Shown here: piece after piece, positions 1 through 6,891 of the stretch | Position numbering within the stretch: position 1 is the first letter of the stretch | Layout: each line of letters opens with the position of its first letter | Program-made: the position numbers and the translations under genes | Notes under the pieces: generated by a model | The model's database searches: none | The model's input: only the letters and a program-made list of their open reading frames with translations | What the model was told of the DNA's origin: nothing | Assembly (NCBI GenBank): GCA_022791915.1 | Contig: JAAWAB010000022.1 | Location: forward strand, 1 to 61,186 | Direction: 5' to 3' | Length of the DNA stretch: 61,186 nucleotides | From: Clostridia bacterium | GTDB taxonomy: Bacteria > Bacillota > Clostridia > Christensenellales > Pumilibacteraceae

Positions 1-132
1 ATGAAACACGAGCAAAAGCGAGTATAAGGCGGGGGTCGGTGGTAACTTCGCTACGCTCCGTGAATACGCCTGCGGCGCATTGACTAATTCCACTCATTCC
101 TACCAAAGGACGCGGGTTGCGTCCTTTTGCAT
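1..132 (+). repeat. Direct repeat, copy A, cut by window edge
   Basis: This stretch is repeated essentially base for base 186 bases downstream at 187-318. It starts in the middle of the repeat unit (inside the expanded anticodon-like loop of the tRNA-shaped element seen whole in copy B) and runs through the T-arm, a CCA end and a hairpin terminator. The upstream half of this copy lies outside the window. Identity is seen directly; a tandem array longer than two is inferred only from the window starting inside a unit. Confidence 0.9.
108..128 (+). terminator. Rho-independent terminator of repeat copy A
   Basis: Stem GGACGC (108-113) pairs with GCGTCC (119-124) around a five-base loop, followed by TTTT. 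It sits three bases after the CCA end of the tRNA-shaped unit, the usual position for a terminator behind a tRNA gene. Confidence 0.7.
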
Positions 133-149
133 ATAAAGCGTTCCGGGAT

Positions 150-291
150 TGGAATGTAACTCGGCAGATTAGAGCACCACCCTGCTATGAAACACGAGCA
201 AAAGCGAGTATAAGGCGGGGGTCGGTGGTAACTTCGCTACGCTCCGTGAATACGCCTGCGGCGCATTGACTAATTCCACTCATTCCTACCA
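150..291 (+). pseudogene. tRNA-shaped element with expanded anticodon and T loops
   Basis: The segment folds on paper as a tRNA. Acceptor strands are 150-156 and 281-287 (six pairs, the first position T/T mismatched), TA at 157-158, a D arm 159-175 with the universal G10 changed to A, anticodon stem CCACC (177-181) with GGCGG (214-218, one mismatch), variable loop GGGTC (219-223), T stem GGTGG (224-228) with CCACT (276-280), then A and an encoded CCA (289-291). The anticodon loop is 32 bases instead of 7 and the T loop 47 instead of 7, so no normal tRNA can form. The GGTCGGTGG...CCACT part resembles tRNA-Ile, but the original identity cannot be read. It is best seen as a tRNA-derived repeat or dead tRNA with two insertions. 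Confidence 0.6.
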
Positions 292-318
292 AAGGACGCG
301 GGTTGCGTCCTTTTGCAT
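187..318 (+). repeat. Direct repeat, copy B
   Basis: Second copy of the sequence at 1-132, offset by exactly 186 bases. Together with 133-186 it completes one whole unit. Copies diverge right after the terminator T-run (ATAAAG versus TTGGGG), so the duplication boundary is close to 318. Confidence 0.9.
294..314 (+). terminator. Rho-independent terminator of repeat copy B
   Basis: Same hairpin as at 108-128: GGACGC (294-299) and GCGTCC (305-310), then TTTT. It closes the tRNA-shaped unit at 150-291. Confidence 0.7.
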
Positions 319-338
319 TTGGGGCGAAAGGCAAATGA

Positions 339-533
339 CGCAATACCGATTGTTCAAAAACAGCGGGGTGTCGGCACAAGCTATCGATAAAATCATACGG
401 ACAACAAATCAATATTACCATTGAATTACCGAGAAAAGACAAGATAGAAACGGTGAGATTTATTTCAGGCTGGATGGTATACCCAAACGGCATTATAAAG
501 CTTATAACACCATTTGCAAGGAGAGAAGCATGA
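339..533 (+). pseudogene. C-terminal fragment of a toxin-like protein (DUF6883-like)
   Basis: An open frame without a start codon runs from the stop at 336-338 to a TGA at 531-533. Its last 40 residues read like a real protein end: NITIELPRKDK, then GWMVYPNG and KLITPF. This pattern (short strand, GW-x-V-x-P-x-G, K-L-x-T-P-F) is reminiscent of C-terminal cargo domains of phage or polymorphic-toxin proteins such as DUF6883; the family match is from memory and uncertain. A different frame (311-410) encodes plausible preceding sequence (RLFKNSGVSAQAIDKII), so a frameshift may separate the two parts. The TGA overlaps the ATG of the next gene, as in toxin-immunity pairs. The rest of the gene is missing; the repeat array lies directly upstream. 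Confidence 0.5.
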
Positions 534-733
534 AAGAATGTAGCAGAGTAAAACTGATTGTGGAAAAAGAGAAGTACGCGCGCGAAGGCGTGCACAAAGG
601 CATGGACGGCATAATTTGCGACCCGCGCAAAATAGACGGTTGCTGGTTAGTAAGTTTTGACCAATATGGTGACTTGCCCGAAATCGCATGTATTGCCGTA
701 AAAGAAGATGATTTGGAACTGATGTTTGAATAA
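530..733 (+). CDS. Small protein, possible immunity protein (DUF4926-like)
   Basis: This 67-residue protein starts at an ATG eight bases after AGGAGAG and overlaps the stop of the preceding fragment by ATGA, so the two were translationally coupled. It begins with a basic strand (VKLIVEKEKY), has a central G-V-H-K-G-M-D-G turn and ends V-K-E-D-D-L-E-L. That layout, a small SH3-like beta barrel with a Gly-rich turn and an acidic end, recalls DUF4926, a family often found downstream of DUF6883 domains. No signal peptide or membrane segment is seen. If the pairing is right it would be an orphan immunity protein whose toxin is broken; otherwise it is a hypothetical protein. Confidence 0.75.
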   Translation: MKECSRVKLIVEKEKYAREGVHKGMDGIICDPRKIDGCWLVSFDQYGDLPEIACIAVKEDDLELMFE

Positions 734-1006
734 TATCTTTTTATGTACGGCGGCATAAAAAAAGCGCAGATGAAACCCGATACTTCTCCGCGCGGGGCAC
801 TTAAAAGCACCCGAAGTTTTTGCATACGGCAAAAAGCCTGTTAAAAAATCAAAAGATATGATTTCTGCGGCGTAAACGGTAAACACAATCTAAAACGAAT
901 AAGGGGAAAAACGATAACGTTTTGCCGTAAACATAAAACAAGTTACCGCTCTTAAAGGAAGTTCCGTCGTTTCAAAAAAATGCCTTGCCGCATGCGGGAA
1001 CGACTT
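734..1006. other. Gene-poor stretch
   Basis: No open frame with a plausible ribosome site and no recognisable RNA were found here. A palindrome CCGCATGCGG (about 990-999) followed on the minus strand by a T-run could end the minus-strand gene at 1007, but the stem is short and the T-run is displaced by about seven bases. Confidence 0.4.
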
Positions 1007-1495
1007 TTACTCGATTTCTAAATTATGGTTTAGATTGGCACGGTCGATTGCCACCTGCAATTTGCAGATTTTGCCGTACAGCGCCTGCTGTTCTTTTTCC
1101 ACTTTGTCGGGGTCGTACAGGCACTCGGTGTACTCTATTACGCCGTTTGCCGTAATACGGCGCGACAGTTTATCGCGGTCTGTTAAATTATCCAGACGGC
1201 GGTATTCGGCGGTGAGTTGGGCAAGATACACGAGCGCTTCCCCTATCGTCATATCGAATCCGTCTACGAAAACGCTGCAATTCGCCTGTGCGAGCGCATG
1301 CTTGATTTTGCGCACCGTTTGGTCGATTGCCGCAATCTCTTTGCGCGTTTTTACGTAGTCGTATTTGGTGGGCGTTTTTTCTTCCCCTTCTTTATACGAA
1401 ACGGTACAACTTCTGTTTTCGTTGTAGATGAGTTGATTCTTTTTTTCTTCTAACTCTTTTATCCTTTTCATGGCTTCGGTATTACACATTTTCAT
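1007..1495 (-). CDS. DIP1984/septicolysin-like coiled-coil protein
   Basis: A 162-residue cytosolic protein rich in charged helices: KRIKELEEKKNQL at the start, a central helix around RKEIAAIDQTVRKIKHAL, then G-E-A-L-V-Y-L-A-Q-L and a final helix ending near IDRANLNHNLEIE. The order of paired coiled-coil helices with the 'T-I-G-E-A-L' turn and the final 'L-q-x-A-I-D-R-A-N' fits the DIP1984 (septicolysin) family, which has no settled biochemical function. Start chosen at the ATG ten bases after GGAGGAAA; an upstream open frame extends further but has no ribosome site. It has its own promoter, divergent from the lipoprotein gene at 1674. Confidence 0.8.
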   Translation of the reverse strand: MKMCNTEAMKRIKELEEKKNQLIYNENRSCTVSYKEGEEKTPTKYDYVKTRKEIAAIDQTVRKIKHALAQANCSVFVDGFDMTIGEALVYLAQLTAEYRRLDNLTDRDKLSRRITANGVIEYTECLYDPDKVEKEQQALYGKICKLQVAIDRANLNHNLEIE

Positions 1496-1527
1496 ACGAA
1501 TTTCCTCCTCGATTTTTATTCGTTTCC

Positions 1528-1557
1528 ATTTTAGCGCAAGTACGCTCTGTTTGTCAA
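1528..1557 (-). promoter_or_regulatory. Sigma-A-type promoter for the DIP1984-like gene
   Basis: Minus strand: TTGACA (1557-1552), 18-base spacer, TAAAAT (1533-1528). It lies about 33 bases upstream of the chosen ATG at 1495. Confidence 0.6.
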
Positions 1558-1603
1558 GCGATATGTGTGCGGGCGATATGCGCAAGGAAAATCGCAAAAC
1601 GGG

Positions 1604-1632
1604 TTGATTTTATCGCAAAAGTATGCTATACT
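1604..1632 (+). promoter_or_regulatory. Extended -10 promoter for the lipoprotein gene
   Basis: TTGATT (1604-1609), 17-base spacer, TATACT (1627-1632), with a TG one base before the -10 hexamer (1624-1625). The ribosome site AGGAGG follows about 30 bases on. Confidence 0.7.
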
Positions 1633-1673
1633 ACCGATATCGGACATATTCTATTCCGACAGGAGGAATTGCC

Positions 1674-2279
1674 ATGAAAAAACAGAATACGGCAACGCTT
1701 TTATGCTTGCTTTTGGGCGTTGGTTGTTTGATGAGTTGCGTGACGCTTACGGGGTGCACCAAAAAGAATACGTACTTTTTGCCGCAAGTCGCTTTTACGG
1801 CGGAGAGTGCGGCGGCGGGATTCACAATCGAACACGTGACAAATATAGAAAAAGATTACGAATTACCCGACGGCGGAAAACTCACTCACTCCGACTATAC
1901 AGAGCGGAAAAAAGTGCAATGGGCGTGGTTGATTCGGCACAACGGCGACGTAGCGGGTTGGATTATCACAACGGGCGGCTGCGCCACCGAAAAAGGGAAA
2001 ACGCCGCAATACGGATTCACTGCGTCTACCACAAACGGAACATACGGGTTTCAGACGGAACACATCAAAATCAGTTTGTTAGACGCCCCGACTTCCATTT
2101 TTGAAAGCAACGTGGTGATTACCGCCAATTTCGGCGGCATATCCAAACAATCGACGGAAACGTTGAAAAACTCCGATGGCGAAGAAATCGGCGCTGCGGC
2201 GCATTATCAGTACGATTTGACAAGCGCCAATCCCGCGCAAGTGGACACAATTAAAATCACCTTGGATTTCGTGGACTGA
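1674..2279 (+). CDS. Lipoprotein of unknown function
   Basis: A 201-residue protein with a classic lipoprotein signal: MKKQN, a hydrophobic stretch and the lipobox LTGC at about residues 22-25, so it should be anchored to the outer face of the membrane. The mature part is about 175 residues, beta-rich in character (alternating polar/hydrophobic strands such as GWIITTGG, YGFTAST, YGFQTEHIKISLLD, VVITANFGG) and ends in IKITLDFVD, suggesting one or two beta-sandwich domains. No catalytic motif is recognised. AGGAGGAATTGCC precedes the ATG; an earlier in-frame start lacks a ribosome site and lies within the promoter. It is monocistronic between a divergent and a convergent gene. Confidence 0.85.
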   Translation: MKKQNTATLLCLLLGVGCLMSCVTLTGCTKKNTYFLPQVAFTAESAAAGFTIEHVTNIEKDYELPDGGKLTHSDYTERKKVQWAWLIRHNGDVAGWIITTGGCATEKGKTPQYGFTASTTNGTYGFQTEHIKISLLDAPTSIFESNVVITANFGGISKQSTETLKNSDGEEIGAAAHYQYDLTSANPAQVDTIKITLDFVD

Positions 2280-2330
2280 CGGAGTACCCCATGCGCGGCA
2301 ATCAACGGATTCGGTTAAAACTTTTGCCGA

Positions 2331-3287
2331 TTACGGTTGGCAGAGCGACGGCGGCAACAAGATTGTATCTTTATGCACTTTATTCCACGAAAACTCCCGC
2401 ACCAGTTCGTTGAGCGATGCGGGCTTTTCTTTTTGCGTCAGTCCTGCGGCAAAGGCGAGCGCGCCCAAAATCGATTCGGGCGGCATGCGTTCTACGAGTC
2501 GCATGGCGCTGTCCCCTTCGCTCTTGCTCAACTTGCGCCCCGACGCGTCGCACACAAGCGGAATATGATAATAGACGGGCGGCGCGTAGCCGAGCAGTTG
2601 CATCAGCCAAATCTGCCGCGGCGCGCTTGACAGCAAGTCGGCGCCGCGCACTACTTCGGTTACGCCGCTCTCGCCGTCGTCTGCCGCCACGGCGAACTGA
2701 TAGGCATATACGCCGTCGCTTCGGCGCAGAATAAAGTCGCCGCATTCGCGGGCGAGATTCTGCGTAACGTTGCCCGCAATACCGTCGGTGAACGTAACAT
2801 CGCAATCGGGAACGGCAACGCGCTCGCACGGGCTGTGTAAGGCACGCAGACGCTCCGTTTGTTCACGGGTGAGATTACGGCAGGCGCCGTTATACAACAC
2901 GCCGCCGTCGCTCATTCGCGGCGCACGGGCGGTATGCAGTTGTGCCCGCGTACAAAAGCAAGGGTACACCCGTGCCACGCTCCGCAACGCTTTCTCTTTC
3001 TCGGAATAAAAGTTTGTCCGCTCGCTCTGCCAAAGCGGCGGCTCGTCGCTATCCATGCCCAAACGGTGAAGCGTGTGCAATATCTTTTGGGCAGACGAAC
3101 GCGGGCAACGCGCGGCGTCGAGGTCTTCTATCCGCACGAGAAATTTTCCGCCGCGACTCTTTACCGAAAGATACGCCAAAAATGCACACAGAAGATTTCC
3201 CGCGTGCATTTCTCCGCTCGGCGTGGGCGCGAATCTGCCCACGCAATTTTTATCTATCCGACCTTTTTCGTTCGTCACCGTATGCAA
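2331..3287 (-). CDS. gluQ: Glutamyl-Q tRNA(Asp) synthetase
   Basis: GluQ/YadB activates glutamate and attaches it to the queuosine base of tRNA-Asp. The 318-residue protein is a truncated class I glutamyl-tRNA synthetase: the HIGH-equivalent is S-G-E-M-H-A-G-N-L near residue 25, and KLSKS lies near residue 254. Between them the zinc site is visible as C-F-C, then a Tyr and Cys in LYNGAC, the C-C-Y-C set known from YadB. No anticodon-binding domain follows, as expected. The first codon is TTG (3287) or a nearby GTG; no strong ribosome site decides it. It begins 12 bases after the deacetylase stop, so it is probably the last gene of the YitT operon. Confidence 0.9.
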   Translation of the reverse strand: MHTVTNEKGRIDKNCVGRFAPTPSGEMHAGNLLCAFLAYLSVKSRGGKFLVRIEDLDAARCPRSSAQKILHTLHRLGMDSDEPPLWQSERTNFYSEKEKALRSVARVYPCFCTRAQLHTARAPRMSDGGVLYNGACRNLTREQTERLRALHSPCERVAVPDCDVTFTDGIAGNVTQNLARECGDFILRRSDGVYAYQFAVAADDGESGVTEVVRGADLLSSAPRQIWLMQLLGYAPPVYYHIPLVCDASGRKLSKSEGDSAMRLVERMPPESILGALAFAAGLTQKEKPASLNELVREFSWNKVHKDTILLPPSLCQP

Positions 3288-3299
3288 CCGCCTGCGAAA

Positions 3300-4004
3300 T
3301 TACTTCGCGGTAAAAATTTGGGAATTGGTGGCGTAGAACACGTCGTCATGCCCCGATACAAGGCGGCAGAACTCTTCAAACCGCTCCCAGGTGATACTGT
3401 CGCCGTAATCCAATTCGTAGGTGTGTCCCCAAATGTAGAACAGTTGCGGCGTATTTTTTTGCGACGAAAGAAATTCTTCGGCAAGCGCAAACATTTTATC
3501 CGCTTCGGTATAATATACGGTGGGATTAAAACGGAACAGATTGGTTTGCAAATCGAAGTTGTGCGTAGACGTAATGGTGCGGGAAAAACGAACGCTCGTT
3601 TTTTCACGCAACACCGCCGCCACGCGGTCGTCGTTATTCACGCCGCCGCACGGATACGCCATGCCGTACACTTCGTAGCCGCACAGTTCGGAAAGCAGCG
3701 CTCTGTCTTTTTCCACCTGAAAAACAATATCGTCTTCCGAAAGTTGGGTAAGATTGGGGTGCGAAATCGTGTGCACCGCAACTTCGTGATTTCGATACAG
3801 CGAGCGCACCTTTGCCGACGAAATTTTATCGCGCGAAATCGTACGTCCGTTATACGTATCCTTACCCACCGTGCCCAAAAGCCCCGAATTGAGATTGAAA
3901 GTGGCTTTTAAGCCGTAGCGGTTCAGAATTTCGATTGCCCGCTCGTCTTGCACCGCGCCGTCATCAAAGCTGAACGTGAGCGCCTTGTTTTTTCCGTTCC
4001 ACAT
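3300..4004 (-). CDS. Polysaccharide deacetylase (NodB, CE4)
   Basis: A 234-residue single-domain carbohydrate esterase 4 protein. Motif 1 is SFDDG (residues about 12-16, catalytic base Asp and a metal Asp), motif 2 is H-T-I-S-H-P (metal His pair), motif 3 contains AYPCGG, and W-G-H-T-Y near the C terminus supplies the last His. These enzymes remove acetyl groups from GlcNAc or related sugars through a divalent metal. There is no signal peptide or membrane anchor, so this copy would act in the cytosol or needs another export route, unlike peptidoglycan deacetylases. A good ribosome site (AAAGGAGAAAACC) precedes the ATG. It sits 19 bases after yitT and 12 before gluQ. Confidence 0.9.
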   Translation of the reverse strand: MWNGKNKALTFSFDDGAVQDERAIEILNRYGLKATFNLNSGLLGTVGKDTYNGRTISRDKISSAKVRSLYRNHEVAVHTISHPNLTQLSEDDIVFQVEKDRALLSELCGYEVYGMAYPCGGVNNDDRVAAVLREKTSVRFSRTITSTHNFDLQTNLFRFNPTVYYTEADKMFALAEEFLSSQKNTPQLFYIWGHTYELDYGDSITWERFEEFCRLVSGHDDVFYATNSQIFTAK

Positions 4005-4023
4005 GGTTTTCTCCTTTGCGGCA

Positions 4024-4920
4024 TTACGCCTTACGCTTGAAATTGCCTATGGTTTCGTTCACCGTTTCCACATACGAAAACGTGTCGGGATACTGCCTGA
4101 TGATATTCTGAAAGTCTATAATCTGATGTTTTGCCACCACAACCAACAGGACGTCTTTTTCTTCGTTGCTGTATGCGCCCACGCCCGACAAAAGCGTTGC
4201 CGAACGGTGCAGTTTGTGCACGATTTCTTCTTCGATTTCGGGGGCGTGTTTGGTGATAACCACGAATTTATATGCCGTTTTGGAGCCTTTAAGCATGAAA
4301 TTGCCCACAAAGCTGGTGGTGAAACAATAGAGCATGCAAAGCACCACGGGGCGGTAATTGTAAACGAATGCGCCGTCTACCCGCTCGGCATACACGAAAA
4401 AGGACGCCGCCGCAACCGCCGCGTTGATTCCGAACGTAACCCAAAAAAAGTTGACGCGCGGATTCTTGCGGTTGACGAACTTTGCCACAATATCGGTGCC
4501 GCCGCTGCTGGCGTTGCAACGGAAACACACGCCGATCAGAAATCCGTTGATGAGTCCCGCAATTACGCACGGTAAAACGGTATCTACGTTTCCCGCGTCA
4601 TATTGAAACCGTTTGAGGTCGAGTTGTTGCAACAACAGATACACGCCCGAATAGACCACGCAGAACACCAACGTTTTCACCGAAAACGCTTTATCTACCA
4701 AAAAAAACGCGAGCACGCAAAGCGGCACGTTTACGAGAAGGGACATCCAGCCGATACTGAATCCCAACTTATATTGAATCATGGTGGCAATACCGTTCAA
4801 ACCCGAAGGCGCAAACGAATTGGGAACGATGAACAAAATATAATTAAACGCCATGAGCGTCGCCATTGCCACAACGACAATATATTCGACAATGATGATT
4901 TTTACGGAACGTTCTTTCAT
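4024..4920 (-). CDS. YitT/DUF2179 family membrane protein
   Basis: A 298-residue protein with five or six membrane segments (for example IVVVAMATLMAFNYILF, MSLLVNVPLCVLAFFLV, TLVFCVVYSGVYLL, VLPCVIAGLINGFLIGV) followed by a cytosolic DUF2179 domain ending near GNFKRKA. The G-x-x-x-R-x-x-A-S-S-G-G-T-D motif between segments 4 and 5 is typical of YitT proteins. Their substrate is not established. Start chosen at the ATG after AAAAAAGGAAA; the longer open frame upstream is the leader. First gene of an operon with the deacetylase and gluQ. Confidence 0.9.
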   Translation of the reverse strand: MKERSVKIIIVEYIVVVAMATLMAFNYILFIVPNSFAPSGLNGIATMIQYKLGFSIGWMSLLVNVPLCVLAFFLVDKAFSVKTLVFCVVYSGVYLLLQQLDLKRFQYDAGNVDTVLPCVIAGLINGFLIGVCFRCNASSGGTDIVAKFVNRKNPRVNFFWVTFGINAAVAAASFFVYAERVDGAFVYNYRPVVLCMLYCFTTSFVGNFMLKGSKTAYKFVVITKHAPEIEEEIVHKLHRSATLLSGVGAYSNEEKDVLLVVVAKHQIIDFQNIIRQYPDTFSYVETVNETIGNFKRKA

Positions 4921-5068
4921 TTTCCTTTTTTCCGCCCGACCGATTGCACAATTCCGCATGCCGAAATCTACAAAAGCGCCGTGTTCGTATAAAATATTTG
5001 CAAGCGGGACTTTAATCCGTTCAAGCGAAAAACACGTACTTGCAAGCGCATTTTTCACATACGCCTTT

Positions 5069-5097
5069 ATTATATCGCTTTTATCTGCGCAAAGCAA
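5069..5097 (-). promoter_or_regulatory. Promoter of the yitT-deacetylase-gluQ operon
   Basis: Minus strand TTGCTT (5097-5092), 17 bases, TATAAT (5074-5069). It would give a leader of about 140 bases before the ATG at 4920. A second, weaker -10-like TATACG lies nearer the gene. The 312-base gap 4921-5232 otherwise holds only this leader and the terminator of the opp operon. Confidence 0.65.
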
Positions 5098-5168
5098 GCA
5101 AAAAACGCCTATACGCGCTATCTTTTATTCACACGCGCAACAAATGACAACAGCCGCATTTTTTACCG

Positions 5169-5208
5169 AAAAAAAAGAAAACCGAGCCTTTTTCGAGGTT
5201 CGGTTTTT
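5169..5208 (-). terminator. Terminator of the opp operon
   Basis: On the minus strand AACCGAACC (5205-5197) pairs with GGCTCGGTT (5188-5180), one mismatch, followed by a T-rich tract. It lies 25 bases after the oppD stop. Confidence 0.85.
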
Positions 5209-5232
5209 CCGATTCCGTACAGGATAGCGATT

Positions 5233-6885
5233 TTACGCTTTGGGTTTGGGCGACGATTTTCCCGTTCTCCCCCCCGACGTTTTTGCCGCGGGTTTTGCAG
5301 GCGTTTTCGCGGACGTTTTTGCTGCGGTTGTCGTTTTGGTTCCCGTCGTTTTTGCCGCGGGCGCCGACTTTGCGGACGTTTTTGCCGCCGTTGCGGTTTT
5401 CGTTGCACTCGTTTTTGCGGTTGCGGGCTTTTTTGCCGCCGCAGTCGCACCCGATGCGGTTTTGCTTTTTGTTGCAGTTGCGCCCGATTTTGTTGCCGCG
5501 GGCTTTTTTGCCGCAGTTGTCGTCTTTTTCGCCGTTGCGGGTTTTGCTACGGTTGCCGCCGTCTCCTGCGCAGATGCGTCCGTGTTTTCAGGCGCTTGCT
5601 CGGTTACGGCAGGTTGCGTATCGGCAGAATTCTTTTCCGCCGATTGGGGCGCGGATACCGCGCTTTCGTCGGATACGGCGCTACGTTCCGCCCGTTCGCT
5701 TTCTTCCGCTTGCAGGGCGCTTTCCGCCTGTTCTTTTTGGGTTTGGGCTATATTTTCGGGATTATACAGATAGCATGCCACTTTATGCGTGGGCGAAAGT
5801 TGCACGAATCCCGGATATTCTCCGTTGCAACATTCTTTGCACATATCGCAACGGTCTTTGAAATAGCAGTAGTTGGGCAGATTGACCGCATTGGGCACAC
5901 GCCCTTTTATGGAATAGAGTTCGTCTACCTTTTTGTTGATAACCGGTTTGCTTTTTAATAGTCCGATTGTGTACGGGTGGCTGGGGTGATCGAAAATTTC
6001 CATCACGTTGCCCGCCTCGATAATGCGCCCCGCGTACATAACTACCACGTAGTCCGCCATTTCGGCAATCACGCCCAAATCGTGCGTGATGAGCATAATC
6101 GAACTATCGAATTTGTTTTTGAGATTGCGCAACAAATCGAGAATCTGCGCCTGAATGGTTACGTCGAGCGCCGTGGTAGGTTCGTCGGCAATAATCAGAT
6201 TGGGGTGGCAACATAGCGCCATGGCAATCATTACGCGCTGACGCATACCGCCCGAAAGTTCGTGCGGGTAGCTTTTGTATACGCCTTCTTTGTTGGCAAT
6301 GCCCACCAGTTCGAGCATTTCGAGCGACTTTTCTTTGGCAAGCTGTTTGGTTGCGCCTTCTATGTGCAACAACGTTACTTCGTCGAGTTGATATCCGATG
6401 GTGAAAACGGGATTTAAGCTGGTCATCGGCTCTTGGAAAATCATGGCGATTTCCTTACCGCTGATTTTTTCCATTTCGCGCTGGGGCAATTTGGCAATAT
6501 CGTAGCACTTACCGTTTTTGAGTTTGTAGCGCATACTGCCCGACACGACCTGCCCTTGCGGACCTTGCACAAGCCGCATGAGCGACAAACTGGTAACGCT
6601 CTTGCCGCAACCGCTCTCGCCCACCACGCCCACCGTGGCGTGTGCGGGAATATCGAAACTGACGCCGTCTACCGCTTTAACCACACCCGTATCGGTAAAG
6701 AAAAAGGTGTGCAAATCGTCGAATTCCACCACGTTGTTTTCGTCGTGCATGGTGGCGGTGTATTCCTCTTCGGGTACGTTCTTGCGCTTTTTCAGCTTTT
6801 CCAAACGCTTAATCTCCACGCGATTGCTTTTGATAATCGCGCGCGATTCCTTAAAACTAATATAGCTCGAATTTTTCTTCTTCAT
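5233..6885 (-). CDS. oppD: Oligopeptide ABC transporter ATPase OppD with histone-like tail
   Basis: One of two ATPases powering the peptide importer encoded by this operon. Walker A is GESGCGKS, the Q-loop lies in IFQEPMTSLNP, the signature is LSGGMRQR, Walker B is LIIADEPTTALD and the switch His is in THD. The OppD-specific C-terminal domain has the Cys cluster (CYFKDRC, CKECC) that binds an iron-sulphur cluster in relatives. The family normally ends there (about 340 residues). This protein has a basic 45-residue N-terminal arm and continues for about 170 residues: first an Ala/Glu/Ser-rich acidic stretch (roughly 5566-5745), then about 105 residues of almost only Lys, Ala, Thr, Ser and Pro (5236-5565) like histone H1 tails. 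Last gene of the operon, six bases after oppF. Confidence 0.93.
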   Translation of the reverse strand: MKKKNSSYISFKESRAIIKSNRVEIKRLEKLKKRKNVPEEEYTATMHDENNVVEFDDLHTFFFTDTGVVKAVDGVSFDIPAHATVGVVGESGCGKSVTSLSLMRLVQGPQGQVVSGSMRYKLKNGKCYDIAKLPQREMEKISGKEIAMIFQEPMTSLNPVFTIGYQLDEVTLLHIEGATKQLAKEKSLEMLELVGIANKEGVYKSYPHELSGGMRQRVMIAMALCCHPNLIIADEPTTALDVTIQAQILDLLRNLKNKFDSSIMLITHDLGVIAEMADYVVVMYAGRIIEAGNVMEIFDHPSHPYTIGLLKSKPVINKKVDELYSIKGRVPNAVNLPNYCYFKDRCDMCKECCNGEYPGFVQLSPTHKVACYLYNPENIAQTQKEQAESALQAEESERAERSAVSDESAVSAPQSAEKNSADTQPAVTEQAPENTDASAQETAATVAKPATAKKTTTAAKKPAATKSGATATKSKTASGATAAAKKPATAKTSATKTATAAKTSAKSAPAAKTTGTKTTTAAKTSAKTPAKPAAKTSGGRTGKSSPKPKA

Positions 6886-6891
6886 AATTCG

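Noticed and set aside
185-595. Minus-strand open frame of 136 codons across the repeats
   Set aside because: It lies opposite the tRNA-shaped repeat and the plus-strand small gene, has no ribosome site, and its T-E-R-S-E-V part is a translation of the repeat insert.
2380-2829. Arg-rich open frames inside gluQ
   Set aside because: They are other-frame readings of the GC-rich gluQ gene; the Arg/Ala-rich composition and lack of ribosome sites mark them as shadows.
5240-5773. Plus-strand frame rich in Val, Phe and Ala opposite the OppD tail
   Set aside because: It is the antisense of the Lys/Ala tail codons and has no ribosome site.
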